From the NCBI GenBank assembly GCA_037447655.1, contig JBBHKE010002841.1, forward strand, positions 211,326 to 275,325: 64,000 bases of DNA, in the 5' to 3' direction. This document shows, in pieces, positions 1 through 11,380 of the stretch. Under the pieces are notes generated by a model that ran no database searches, was not told the DNA's origin, and saw nothing but the letters and a program-made list of their open reading frames with translations. Made by a program: the position numbers and the translations under genes. Each line of letters begins with the position of its first letter. Position 1 is the first letter of the stretch. This stretch comes from Zygnema cylindricum (taxonomy: Eukaryota > Streptophyta > Zygnematophyceae > Zygnematales > Zygnemataceae).

Positions 1-1893
1 ATCTTTTGCAAATTATAATGCTCATACACCACTTGGCTTTTGTCACTCACTTCGCCCCCTTCTTATGGAAAATCTAGTTCAACATATCCACCGGATATTC
101 AATTCCATTTCTCTCATGACAAAACTATATACCACATTGGTTTTTTCTCTCGTTGTGCCACGGATTCCCAACATGCCAGTTTTTTCACGAAGCCTATCCC
201 TCGACCATTTTTTAAAAAACATACTTCTAACGTCGGTCTTTTTGACTAGCCATGCTTCACTCAAGGTGGCTTTTTGAAACTGTAGTTCACGCTTATGTTT
301 GAATTAATGGCTATCTTGACACGCTAAATTGTAAGTCTAGAATATCTAGCATTGTGCACTTTCTTAGTGTTTTGTTCAAACCTTTGGTAGTGTAAATGAC
401 TCCTCTCAAAAACAACAAATATACATATGTATATATATTTACTGTTATTAACTCTGCCTAGGTTGGTTTCACCTACAATTAGTTTGAACAATCTTACCAG
501 TGTCTCCATTCTCCAATTGAGTATATAACTTTTTAAAAGACTCTTTATCCTAACTGGAAATGTAGACAAAAGCTCAAGCGACAAACCTTTTCCTTTTTGT
601 TCCCTTGATTTTCTCTTTTTTACTTATACTTTGTTTTTTTGGCTTTCTCCCTATTTTTCAACCTCTCCTACGTTTTTCTTTTTCCTTGTATCGGCCTTTC
701 AAGACCTCTGTTTTTATGTCAAATGAGTAAAACAAAACATAAATAACAAAAAAACTATGAGGAAAAGAAAACAACTGCAAATTGCAATATTTCCACACCC
801 TACGGCTTTTATCACACTTTTTTGCTTCCCTGTTTTCATTGCATAAACAAGAGTATTGAAAACCGATAAAAATATAGAAAGGAAGGTACATATTTGTTTA
901 CTGCAAGGTTTTCAATATTAATCATTTTCAATGAGAATCCCTCCACCATTCCCCTCTCCCCTCCTCCCCAAACCCCTTATCCCTTATTGGAATTCCTATT
1001 GAGACCTATGTCTAAATTGACTTTTATTGATTTCTAGTATTATTCGCTAAGTCTTAATTCTAGTTATGCGTTTAGCGTTTTGGAATTTTTCGTACATACT
1101 TTTTGTATTGTAGAAAGATTTCCCGCGAGAACTAGAAAAATCTTTTCTTTATTGATTGCTTATACCTAGTTTACTTTTATCTGATGGCTCTGTCTCGAAC
1201 CCGTGTACACAACATCTCGTTTCTTCTCCTATTCGTTTTTCACTGTAAAATATTTTGTCTAAAATGTACAAACCAACGTCAATTTTGACAAAAAAATTAC
1301 AGCAAACTTCTAAATTTGTTCCTTATTTGCCTCTTATACCTGTCATTTTTTTCTTTTTTGGCCATTTCTTTTTTCTGGCCTTTCCTCTTTGTTTTTTGTC
1401 ATTTTGGACTTTTTGCCCTCTTTATCATTAGTCCTCCCCTTTCACCGTCCTTTCTTTGTGAGTCTACTTTAATTTCCATAACTAAGTTTTCGCAACTATA
1501 ATCAAGAAAAATATACCAAAACTTTACATAAATAAAAAACTAAAAAATAACTAAATGTTTGCAATAATTTTTAGAATTAAATAGTTTTTATTAATAATTT
1601 TAATTATAGATGCTGTTATTTAACTCATTGTTTACTATTTAATATTTTATTTAGTATCAAGTGTTATTTGTTAATATAATTTTTTAATTGCTACCAATAT
1701 AAATTTTTGTATTTACCGCTATCAAGTCACTTGAAGTTTTATAACCAAATTTCTGGAAAATAAAAGTGAAAACCAAATAAAAAAACTTTGCTTTTGACAA
1801 CCTTTCATCCATTGAACCATTATTTGCAACAAAACATTTTCATCTACAACACCTTATTGATACGTTACACGACCATAGTGTCTCCAGTCTTAC
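1..1893. other. AT-rich intron/flank of LRR-exon unit
   Basis: No exon is supported here. The first 60 bases repeat, with few changes, the sequence at 2,543-2,602, ending in the shared CACTTGGCTTTTGTCACTCAC landmark, so this is the same position in a neighbouring copy of the ~3-kb unit. By that spacing, the LRR exon of the neighbouring copy would lie about 500-700 bases left of the window. The short open frames are in low-complexity AT DNA and look like chance. Confidence 0.5.
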
Positions 1894-1971
1894 ATCTCTC
1901 GGAGCCAATTTGGTTGCCATGGGTCAATATACAATGGAATGGTTCCACTTAAGTTGTTGTAGCTAAGGTTT
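1894..1971 (-). CDS. LRR exon (most downstream of three seen)
   Basis: This is a 78-nt exon of a leucine-rich-repeat protein, read on the minus strand. It is preceded by a CTGTCACAG acceptor and followed by a GTAAGA donor. It starts with the last base of a split codon and reads NLSYNNLSGTIP, the LxLxxNxLxGxIP signature of plant-type LRRs, followed by 13 less typical residues (LYIDPWQPNWLRE). It is 26 residues long where the sister exons have 24, and its second half departs from the repeat consensus, so it is either a variant or starting to decay. It has no stop and joins in frame to the exon at 5,321-5,392. LRRs of this kind usually form extracellular or receptor-like recognition surfaces; the actual ligand is unknown. 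Confidence 0.62.
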
Positions 1972-3315
1972 CTGTGACAGCGGGCAGCCAAAAGACCAAT
2001 CATTAAAAACACAGAAAAAAAAAGATACTGAGGGACTCAAAACAATATCAATTTACAATTTCCCAGGAAGAGTCTCATGTCTTTACATGCACCTTTAATC
2101 TTCCCTCTTTTCTGCCAGCCCCATTGTCTCCTACCCCCAAATCTGTCACTCGAACAAAATAAAAAAAAACTTGAAATCATTACCAATTTTCAAGAACATA
2201 AAAACATACATTTTAAAAGAAGAAAACGTTGAAATAAAAACAATTTTATATATCATGTCAAATCTGAAATTAAACAGTACATGTTCTAACATCTCCTTCA
2301 CACACAGATGCACATGAATAATGAATACATGTATATATATGTACATTAATATATTATCTCTCGCATCCTTTTTTTTAGTTTTCGCTCTCGTGTTTTACAC
2401 AAATCACCGTTGTCAAATGCCTAAAACAAAAAAAAACCAACAAGAAAAATGATAACCACAAATTCTTTCATTTCAAGTGACTTAATGTAAAAATATAGGC
2501 AAAACCAGAAAACAATTACTGCTAAAATTTGGAGGTAAAACAATCTTTTGCAAATTATAATGAACATACACCACTTGGCTTTTGTCACTCACTTCACCCC
2601 CCTCTTTCCCTTCCATTAAAAGAAAAATTGCAAGTCGATAAAAAAAATCTTATCAAAATATTGAAAGAAAAATACACATTTGTTAGATAGAAGGATTTTA
2701 TTCCACATCCCTTCCAATAATAATTTCCTTCCCCCACGCCCTTCCACTCTCCAAGCCCCACTCGTCCTCACTTCCCATTTCCTTCCTCTATGAACTCACT
2801 AAAATTTGGAAGAATCTCTTAAATATAAAAGAGAAATAAATACAATGCTTTAATACAAGAAAATACTTAAAGAAAATATAGGCTTAAATGAAGGTTAAAA
2901 GTAAAACGAAAATGGTTTTTAATCCTTTTCTTCATTAAAAATATAGACTTTTTCCACGTTTGTTTTATTTAATATATTTAGAAAAGAGGTATTTTAATTA
3001 TAAATTTAAGGTTATAGACAATTGTTACTTAAAAATATTATTTATTGTTAATCACTTTTTTTATTCTCAAATGTTCTCTAATCTTATCAATTACAAATTA
3101 CTATCCTTGTACATTGTTTTTGATATATGCTCTTATTGTCACTATTATGATAACATATATTAATGATCATCATTAATAGATAAAAATCACTATAATGTTT
3201 ATTTCTATGTAACTGTCATTGTAGTTTTTCACTGTATTATTGATATTTCATGTAATTATTTAGTATTTTTTTTTCTTGTCATTAAGATTTTAACCAATCT
3301 GTTGTTTTATCATTA

Positions 3316-3510
3316 TTCATGCTCCCTCTCCTTCTATCTCTCCTTCTCCCTCTCACTCTTTTTATCCCCCTCCCTCTCCATATCTCTCCCTCTGCCTCTC
3401 CCTATCCCTCTCCTTCTTCTTCCTGTCACTCTCTCCCTTCCTCCCTCCCCTTTCTCTCTCTCTCTTTCTCTCTCTCTGTCTCTCTCTCTCCCCCTCTCTC
3501 TCGCCCATGT
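3316..3510. repeat. CT-rich simple repeat
   Basis: This is a pyrimidine tract of CCCTCTCC, TCTCTC and CTTCTCC words. It produces the Ser/Leu/Pro-rich open frames at 3,302-3,709, which I do not regard as genes. It is present only in the second of the three ~3-kb units. Confidence 0.8.
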
Positions 3511-3719
3511 ACAACACTCATTCCCTCCACTGTTACTTCCACACCCATTTTGTTCTTATTTGTCTTTCTTCTTCTCCTCCTCTCTATGTCTATTTCCGCC
3601 TATGCCCAAAAAATTTGTCATAGTTTTTCATGCCTTTTGGAACTCATTCATAGTTTTGATGTTATTTATGGTATTCATTAAAATTTTATATTGTGAATTT
3701 GATATATAAGATTAAAATT

Positions 3720-4540
3720 TTCGTAAAAATGCAGTAAAAGTCGAAATTTTTGAATATGTTGAAGTATAGAAAATGTAAAAAATGCAAAAACTTGGAAATT
3801 GTTAATTATGTTGAAAATGTAAAATACGTCAAAATGCATAAAAAAACAAAATGAGAAAATGCCGAAATGAACAAATTGCCGTAATATAAGGCATAAAAAT
3901 TGAAGAAATGTCAAAATGCATAAAACGTCGTAATCTAAAAATCTTCCAAATACAAAAATGTGAAAAAAATTAAAAATAAAATCAAAAATATCTAAATGGA
4001 TCAAGTTTTGGGATGGGAAATGCGATAGTACAAAAAATATTGTTGCAGAAAAATAAAAAAGCAAAATATCAAAAATGCAAAAATCGTGGAGATAAAAAAT
4101 ACATGAAAAGAAAAAAAAATGTTAAATTGCAAAGAATGATAATAGGAAAAACAATGCCAAAGCACAAAAAACAATTTAAATAGGGAAAATGCAAAAAATG
4201 TTAAAAATGCAAAATAGTACCATGCACATAAAGCCAAAACAGGCAAAATATTGAAAAAAAAAAATGTCAAAATTTAAAAAAAGAAAATCCAGAAATTTCA
4301 AAACCCAAAAAGCATCGACACTTATTATATGTAGAATTGCGAAATATACTACCACACAATTTTTTTTGAAATTTACACAGTATTGAACTACAGAAAAAAT
4401 CGAAAAGGAGAAAATGTCTTTTTGTACAAGATGTGAAATACAAAAGATGCCAAAATGCGAAAAATATCAAAATACAAAATTTGCCATTGTGAAAGAAAAA
4501 TCGAAATGTAACTAGTACACAAACAAAAAATACATTCATT
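3720..4540. repeat. Degenerate A-rich short-period repeat
   Basis: About 800 bases are built from loose variants of AAAATGCAAAA and AAAATGTCAAAA, with a period of roughly 10-15 bases. The Phe-rich minus-strand open frames across it follow from the composition (TTT/TTC) and are not genes. The other two units have no equivalent of this length. Confidence 0.6.
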
Positions 4541-5320
4541 TTGTTGTAGTATGTAATTTTTGTTGATGTTATGTTTAGTTTAGTTTTTGATATTTTGCAT
4601 TATTTTTTATTGCCGATGACCTTTATTGTTTTGCTATAATAATGACATTTTTTCTGTTGATGCTCGTATTAAAATTAGTATAAATAAAAACATTTTTTAT
4701 CATTTAGATATTGCTATTATTATTTTCATTATTATTATTGTTTTTTATGAGATTTACTATCCATTTGGAATAAAGTTACATCTAAATGTTTGAGAAATTG
4801 AAAAAAAAGATAATAATAATAATAAAAGTAATTGTATCAATGATAATAAAAAAACAGATATATATAACAAAGCATTATAACAAATAAAAAAAGTGACCTA
4901 GCAAATGAAATACTTTATTAAAACAGAAAAAAAAATGAAATCCCACCACACAGATCTAGTCACGCTCCTCCCTCCCCTCTATTATCCGCTACATAAAAGC
5001 AATAATCAGCAAACCATATAAAAAAACCCGCTAAAATGTAGAAAAAAAAATCTACAATCGTAGCATGCGCGTTTTCCAATCCATATATATTTTAGAAAAC
5101 GATTTCTCACCCCACCTCCTCTCCAACCCAGCTGACCCTCCATCCCTTGTTCAACCGTCAAGTAATTTAACTGTATGACTATGTTTTTTCAAATAGAAAA
5201 ACGAATAAGAAATAAAACTTTGTTGTTGACAACCTTCAATGCGGTAAAGTAGCTCTGCAGCCAACAATTTCGGTTTAGAACACATTGTTTATCCATGACG
5301 CAACGTGTCATGTGTCTTAC

Positions 5321-5392
5321 AAGTATTCGAGGTATTCCATTCCACCGGTGGAAAATGGAACGCTGCCACTCAACTCGTTATAAGATAAAGAT
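5321..5392 (-). CDS. LRR exon (middle)
   Basis: This is a 72-nt exon on the minus strand, exactly 24 codons, the length of one leucine-rich repeat. The acceptor is GTGTGGCAG and the donor GTAAGA. It enters with one base and leaves with two bases of a codon (symmetric phase-2 introns), so exons of this type can be added or lost without shifting frame. It reads SLSYNELSGSVPFSTGGMEY and then LEYL, a full repeat of the LxLSxNxLxGxIPxxxGxMxxLxxL type. Joining the upstream exon TT to its first base A makes Leu, so the splice reconstructs the conserved Leu that starts each repeat. Surrounding intron sequence is also shared with the other two units. Confidence 0.72.
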
Positions 5393-5867
5393 CTGCCACA
5401 CCGGGCATTCACAAAACTGATTACAAAAATAGCTGGAAAAAAATCACAAATTGAAGGAAACTAAGCAATAAACCAAAACAATTTAGCAAAAGGAATAAAT
5501 AAAAGCTGAAAAAAACAACCAATTTTCAACAACATGCAAAGATATTTAGCAAAAGAAACAACGAATAAAATAAATATATACATGATGTCAAATATTAAAT
5601 CAAAAATTACATGTTTCTCTAATATCGCCCTCGAACATACATGCATATAAGTAATGAATATAAGCAAATATATGTAGATATTTGCATCTTATCTCTTGCC
5701 CCAACCAGTTTTTGCTTTCATTTCATTGCTTAACACAGATAATTCCATTTCAAATGACTAAATAAAAAAATACAACAAAAAGAACAATCAGCAAACCCAA
5801 AATAATAATAATTGCTAAGAATTGCTGAAAAAAACCACTTTAAACTAGAATGGTTACACACCACATG

Positions 5868-8082
5868 GCTTTTCGAATTATCCTCATTCCCCTCCGATTG
5901 CACAAAAAAATAAATTTCAAAATAATAAAAAAAAACTCATCGAAACATAGAATGAAATATACACATTTTAATGCAAGGTTCTAAATTAAAAAGATTGGAT
6001 CACGATTCTTTGCTCCTCCTTTCGCCATTTTTAACCCAGAACGCTCTCCCCTCCCCCCAATCAACCTCAATAAATTTACTTGAATTCCTACCCCTATTTT
6101 TCTAAATGTAATCAAAAAACAAATAGCAAAGCTTTGCAACGAGAAAAAATTCAAAAAAAAAAAACTTAGTCTAAAATGTCTACTACACAACCAAATAGTA
6201 AATTGTTTTTTTTTTCTTTCAAATGAATATTGTTTCCAAAATTATTTATCACGCTAATTAGAGATCATTAGTTTTAATTAACAGGATTATATATATATTT
6301 TTTTTGGTTTCTAGGTAATGGTGAAGAGGTCATAAAAGATCGAAACGAGGAAATCAAGGTGTAAACAAAAGGGCAAAAGGAGAGGGAAGGTAAAAAAAAG
6401 AAAAAGGAAGTAAAAGAGACAAACAAAGAACAAAATAAAGATGTGTGCTGTAAATTCATTTGTCTCAGTTGAGATTATTATTGCACTTGAAATAAAAAAA
6501 AAATATATGAATGAAACACATAGGAGAAGGAATTGAGAAGCCGCGCACATGGTTTCTGGGTAGAGCTAATCTGGCTATGACTAATCTAGGTAGAACTAAC
6601 CTAGGTAAAAGATATTTTTTTATTTTTTTTAAACTTCAAAGGAACTATCTACACTAAAAAAAGGCTAGTTTTAAGACATAGTGTTTAGGACTTACAAACA
6701 AGAAATGCCAATTTGTATTTTAAGAATAGATATTTCATTAACAATTAAATATTACTCGACACAAGCATTCCTTAATGATTTTCAAGGTTTCTTTTTTATT
6801 GGTTTCTATGAATGGTCACCATCATTGTATATTAGTGTCACTTTTTGTTATTTTTGTTATTATTATAATTTTCTATTATTATCGCTAATGTTGTTATAAT
6901 TGTTATTTATAATACTATTACCCCTCTAATCATTGTCATTGTTATTACGTTTACTTATCATGTTAAATATATTTGGAATACAGTCACACAAACATTTAAA
7001 GATCTAGAATTTCATTTTTCAATAATAAAAAAGGACAGAAATAATATTACCTATCATTATAGTAATGATAATAGTGATAACAGTGATAAAAATAATAATT
7101 ACTACTATGCCTATAATAATCGTACTCGAAACAAACAAATAAAATAACAAAAAATAGCAATTAAAAGAAAATCACACCACGTGGGTTTTGTAATATTATT
7201 TTTTTTCCTCCAATGCAAAAAAAAAAAACAATTTGAGAACCAACATAAAAAATCTCAAGAAAAAAGAAAGGGAAAACACACATTTGTAGAATCTATTAAA
7301 TTGTCATTCCCTTACCCCCAAACCCTTTATTTCCGCAGAACCCCGTCATCCTCCCATTTTCTACCATCAAGTCAATTAATTTTTTGTTACTAATTTTCTT
7401 AATCGAAAGCTAAAATAAAAAATCTTTCTCTTGCGAAACATTGATTTCGGTGAACTATTTTCTGCGGAAAACCAATTCTATTTAAAACACACTTTAACTG
7501 TGTTGTAATACACTTTAAGCTGTGCCCCCAATGAATCTCGACTATTGCATTTCTAGTTTTATATTCATGCATATTTTATTTTCAATGAAGTACTATCTTT
7601 ACGAGACTTTTAAATCGGTCTATAGTTTGTGTATGGATACCCTTATTACTAGCCGTACACATTGTACTTATTGAAGACCACAACTTTAGTTTACGTTAAT
7701 TCATTATTGATCCCATAATGTTGCATTTGTCCTCAATTCTTTCAACCCGTAACTTTTCATTAACAGTCACTCGTTCAACCTTAATGCATTGCAGCTTCTT
7801 TTATTTTGGATGTGCAAAAGAGTCCTCACTAAAGCTTAGTGATGAGTCCTCACTAAATCTCGTGCTACTCTAGTTATTATTCAACTTTTTAACTTATCTG
7901 TTGCTTCTCTTTCTGAATTCTTCTTATTTGATTTTGGTCTACCCTTTGCTTCCACAATGTTCATTCATATGAGTCTCCTCTCTCTTGTATTTGATTATTT
8001 TCACCGATTTCTTTTTGTTTTGCTCACCATGCCTTTAAGTTTTATACGATGCATAACACAACCATAGTGTCATGTGTCTTAC
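5868..8082. other. AT-rich intron of the LRR gene
   Basis: This lies between the middle and upstream LRR exons. It holds AT-rich DNA and poly(T/A) runs, TAGGTAGAACTAACCTAGGTA-like short repeats near 6,560-6,610, and a doubled 14-mer GAGTCCTCACTAAA near 7,820 and 7,843. No coding exon was found on either strand. The Phe-rich frames reflect T-richness. Confidence 0.4.
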
Positions 8083-8154
8083 AAAGCTCGGAGGCCTCTC
8101 ATACCACCGATGGACGACGGAATGCTTCCAGTCAGCTGGTTGCCCGACAATACT
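8083..8154 (-). CDS. LRR exon (most upstream of three seen)
   Basis: This is a 72-nt exon on the minus strand with acceptor TTTCACAG and donor GTAAGA. Its reading is VLSGNQLTGSIPSSIGGMRG followed by LRAL, the best match of the three to the plant-type LRR consensus. The open frame, the exact 24-codon length, and the same phase-2 boundaries as the exon at 5,321-5,392 support a real coding exon rather than a chance match. No further LRR exon is recognisable between here and 11,380. The duplicated unit breaks off near 8,600, so N-terminal exons (signal peptide, capping domain) are not identified. A pseudogene is possible, but none of the three exons carries a stop or frameshift. Confidence 0.72.
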
Positions 8155-8599
8155 CTGTGAAACCAGCCGTCCGCATGAACAATCATTAAAAACTGACAAG
8201 AACTCGAACATTACGGAAAAACAATATTATTACTTCTCAATTTCCTCAGTCACATTTGTTTACACTCGTTCGCATGGACCCCTCTTCCCTCCCCCGACCC
8301 TTCCACCTCCCTCCCCCCCTCTCCTTTTTTGTTACAACCCGTTGCTCATTTAACCATCTTTCACACAAAAAAAAGAGAAAAAAAATATCAACATAACCAG
8401 TATTCATCAACATAAATACATACAATAAAAATTTATGAAATAAAAAAACAAACAATCATGTCGAAATCAGAAATTCCATGTTTTTGTAATTTCTTCCACA
8501 CACATACATATGTATATGTGTCGTGAATGTCTGTATATATGTACATTTATATATTATCTTTTGCATCCCTTGGCTTTTGATTTCCCTCCCTTATATCAC

Positions 8600-9340
8600 G
8601 CAAATTAATCCATTAATAAAGAGACTCCTACCGACGGCAGTTTCCAGCGGAGGGTTGCCCCAAACTAACAGGAATGGGGTAGGTGCACACGGGGTGGGCG
8701 GAGAAGTTGTAGGGAATCAGATGGGAAAGCAGAACCTTTACTTCATCAATGCAACTGGACCACCGATGTTTGTGCAACAGTTGTCGACATCTTGAGTACT
8801 CTTGGAGGAGGTGCCCTTTGAAGCTCAACGTCAAAATACAGGCGCGGGAATACAAGGAAGACGGGTATGGCCGAAATACTTAGAATGGAGGGAGAGGGCG
8901 AAGGCTTGGAGGCCCAGGGGACAGATAGGGTTGTCTCAATGCTCCTTTCCCTCCACAGCACCAATAGTGCAGGAATGGCTAAGCAACAATTGCGTATTAT
9001 GCACCTCTCGCAGATTCACTCGACCAACATCCTCAATGCCCTAAGCACCAAATACTCCACGAAGGGTGGCACTCGCAAAGCGTGCGCCTATCGAAACTAC
9101 ACATGAAGCCTGTTGCTTTTAGAAACATGGTTTCCCAAATGACTTAAAACAGTACACCACTCTGAAAGATATGACCGCGAACCTGATCATCCAAGATCCT
9201 TTTGCCACGACGGCCTCACAGTCTCAACGGAGAGGAGAAAGGAAAGTTGGAGGCGGATTACACGCAGTCTTAAGTTAACATTACTAGTATCTTTTACCAA
9301 TAAACAAGAGTAGCTGCAGAAATAAACGGAAAAATTAAGT
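8600..9340 (+). other. Unassigned coding-like segment 1
   Basis: Composition changes sharply at about 8,600 from AT-rich simple DNA to mixed sequence of higher GC. One plus-strand frame runs from 8,523 to 9,044 with a single internal stop at 8,793. A second frame, 8,867-9,106, codes 79 residues with ordinary amino-acid use (it includes DRVVSMLLSLHSTNSAGMAK). I recognise no family. It may be a decayed gene, an exon cluster of an unknown gene, or part of an inserted element. It interrupts the expected fourth LRR unit. Confidence 0.3.
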
Positions 9341-9548
9341 GTCTCTTTCACCTTTTTATGCTATCATTATTGTAACTAAAGAGGATGTACTCAAGAAAGC
9401 ACAAGCTTTTGTGAATGGCCTGAACAAGCACCTTTCAGACGGAGCCCTTTTGAACCAACACAAATTAGGAGGAATTGTTATAGGAAGTGGAGAAAACCCT
9501 CAACCTTCTTGGGTTCTTTCACACGCTTCGTGGGGACTGGGGATTTAA
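9339..9548 (+). CDS. Hypothetical 69-codon open frame
   Basis: The frame starts at an ATG and contains VTKEDVLKKAQAFVNGLNKH, then LSDGALLNQHKLGGIVIGSG. The composition is balanced and predicts a helix followed by a Gly-rich strand-turn, unlike the Phe/Ile-rich chance frames elsewhere. No family is recognised, no splice signals were fixed, and there is no neighbour that suggests a role. It may be an exon or relic in the same foreign segment as 8,600-9,340. Confidence 0.25.
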   Translation: MSLSPFYAIIIVTKEDVLKKAQAFVNGLNKHLSDGALLNQHKLGGIVIGSGENPQPSWVLSHASWGLGI

Positions 9549-9559
9549 AAATGCACTCA

Positions 9560-10712
9560 AAACCCTCAATGCCCTAAAAGCATATGCAAAAACAGGGAGA
9601 TCGTGACAAGGGTGTAGGATTAGGACCTAATCCTTTGAGGCAATGGTTATTCCTTGTCAGCAAAATGGGATTCAAAAAAAAACCCACGAATCCCACACCA
9701 CCAAGAAAACCCTTGTCTAGACCACTCCCTCCAGGTTTCCAGAATTGTATACGAGGCGCACAAACAAAAATCAACAACTCAAAAAAAATTGAGAATCCCG
9801 AAACCTAAGAATTCTCCTCTCCAACAACCAATGAATGCTCCGCCAATTTTTTAAAGGAGTGGGACAGATTGAAAAATACGATTTGACAAGCAAAACCAAG
9901 GCTGGCATTTTAACTTCATTTGAATGAAACGTACTTACCTTGTTGTACCAACTTTAGACATCATATACGTGCTCATTAAATGTCACCGAATAGACTTGTC
10001 ATACTTCATGTGCTGCTCTTCGCCAAGAAGAATACTAGGTTTGAGGTAACGGTCACCAGAGAAGGTAGCCAAACGGAAAAGAGTAGACCTTTTTCCACCG
10101 GTCCATACAGAGGGGTGCCTTATTATCCACCCCCGCGAACTACCGTTATAGAACAAAATTATTGTACGTTTATGGTGGCCACAATTCATAACACTACGGA
10201 CATTTCCAGATGATCCACTGTAGCAGGTTTCAGCATGTTAGCACCAATTTCTACCCAATTAAATGACTATTGCGCCTCTTAAACGAATTCTCAAAAAGAC
10301 AAAGCCGAAAGTTTTTAAGAGTAGAGTCAAAGTGAGTAATGATGGACAAGGTCACCAACCCGTTTTTAGTTTGATTTCGGCCACGAAAATGACCTTCATG
10401 AATAACAAGAATTGTAAACGTCCCTACCCGTACCATTCTCAACAAAGACGATCAGTACAAAGTATTGTTGGCCACCTAAACATGGTGACGACTATGGACT
10501 ACTATGGCATTTTCGCTAGAGCCATTAGTTGTCCGCCAATTTGATGGACTGAAAATAAGAGCTACATTGATCCCTTCACCAAGTGGAACCGAGGGGGTTT
10601 TCTGGGTCCCCTAAGGGCTAACACAGTTTACGTAGGCTTGTTAGATATAACCAGTCTCTATTGGTAATTTTCGGAGGTTTAATATTGAAGGTTGTGATGG
10701 GAGTTTTGAGGA
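9560..10712. other. Unassigned coding-like segment 2
   Basis: This continues the higher-complexity segment. It has short plus-strand frames at 9,980-10,213 (77 codons) and 10,263-10,544 (93 codons, Lys/Arg-rich start), each shadowed on the minus strand. None matches a family I know, and their ends do not pair as convincing exons. They may be decayed coding sequence. Confidence 0.25.
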
Positions 10713-10775
10713 CTTAATTGTAGTACATATTGAAGCTTATTCTAGTTGTAAGCTTCAATAGGTACTACAATTAAG
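10713..10775. repeat. 27-bp inverted repeat (hairpin), 9-base loop
   Basis: The left arm is 10,713-10,739, the loop 10,740-10,748 and the right arm 10,749-10,775. The arms begin CTTAATTGTAGTAC and end GTACTACAATTAAG, and they pair at 26 of 27 positions. AAGCTT sits at the inner end of each arm. It lies in no recognised gene. It could be the centre of a foldback insertion, two abutting transposon ends, or a transcribed hairpin. Confidence 0.85.
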
Positions 10776-11380
10776 TTTATAGTGAAATACATGTACTACT
10801 GAGCGAAAAATCTGCAAAGTTAAAAAATAAAAGATTCTTGTGTGTCCAATCGTGTATCCAATCACCTCAAATGCAAACATGGTGTTGTCAGCCGCAATCG
10901 GTTTAGTTCGGGAAGTGGAAGTTGCTCACAAATTGATGCGAATGTCCACGTCATGAAGAAATTTCAATGTCCGTCCGTATATAAGGAGGCCAAAAGACGT
11001 CTTTAAAAAGAGATTGTATATACTCTCATATTATATGTTGACACCTGACGATATTTTATAGACATCCGGAATGATCAGTTGACAACAAGCTAATTCAGAT
11101 AGCCCGAAGTAACATTGTACGAACGTGAAGATGAAAAGTGCTACATCAAATGAATTTAACTAACGGGGAGAAAGATGACTCATCACTTGGACCATAACTA
11201 CGCAACAAAATTTGTTGGGTGTAAAACACAAATATCGGAGCTTTGTTTTGTTACGAGTTGATTTCTTTTTAGACTGATTGTTTTTTCTGCTGTGTAAAAT
11301 GTAGTAATTGATTCAGGGAGGAATCAGGTGTTGTCTAGATTATAGGAACTGTACTTCTTGTGCATCACAGTGTTTTAATG
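10776..11380. other. No gene recognised
   Basis: This is mixed-composition sequence between the hairpin and the first recognisable 7-kb-unit homology at about 11,380. I see no open frame, RNA gene or repeat. Confidence 0.4.

Larger units (their letters stand above)
1865..8600. repeat. Tandem ~3-kb units, each with one LRR exon
   Basis: Landmarks recur in the same order. They are the LRR exon (1,894; 5,321; 8,083), then a block with AAATCTGAAATTAA-like sequence and TACATGTTTxTxTAATxTC (about 2,260; 5,600; 8,475), then TTATCTCTTGCATCC-like sequence and a CACTTGGCTTTT-like block (about 2,573; 5,862; 8,573). Spacing is about 3.4 and 2.8 kb. The copies are well diverged, with many indels, so the duplications are old. 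The fourth copy on the right stops at about 8,600 where unrelated sequence starts. Confidence 0.6.

Noticed and set aside
3678-4539. Series of Phe-rich minus-strand open frames (89-128 codons)
   Set aside because: They follow from the A-rich degenerate repeat on the plus strand; composition alone explains them.
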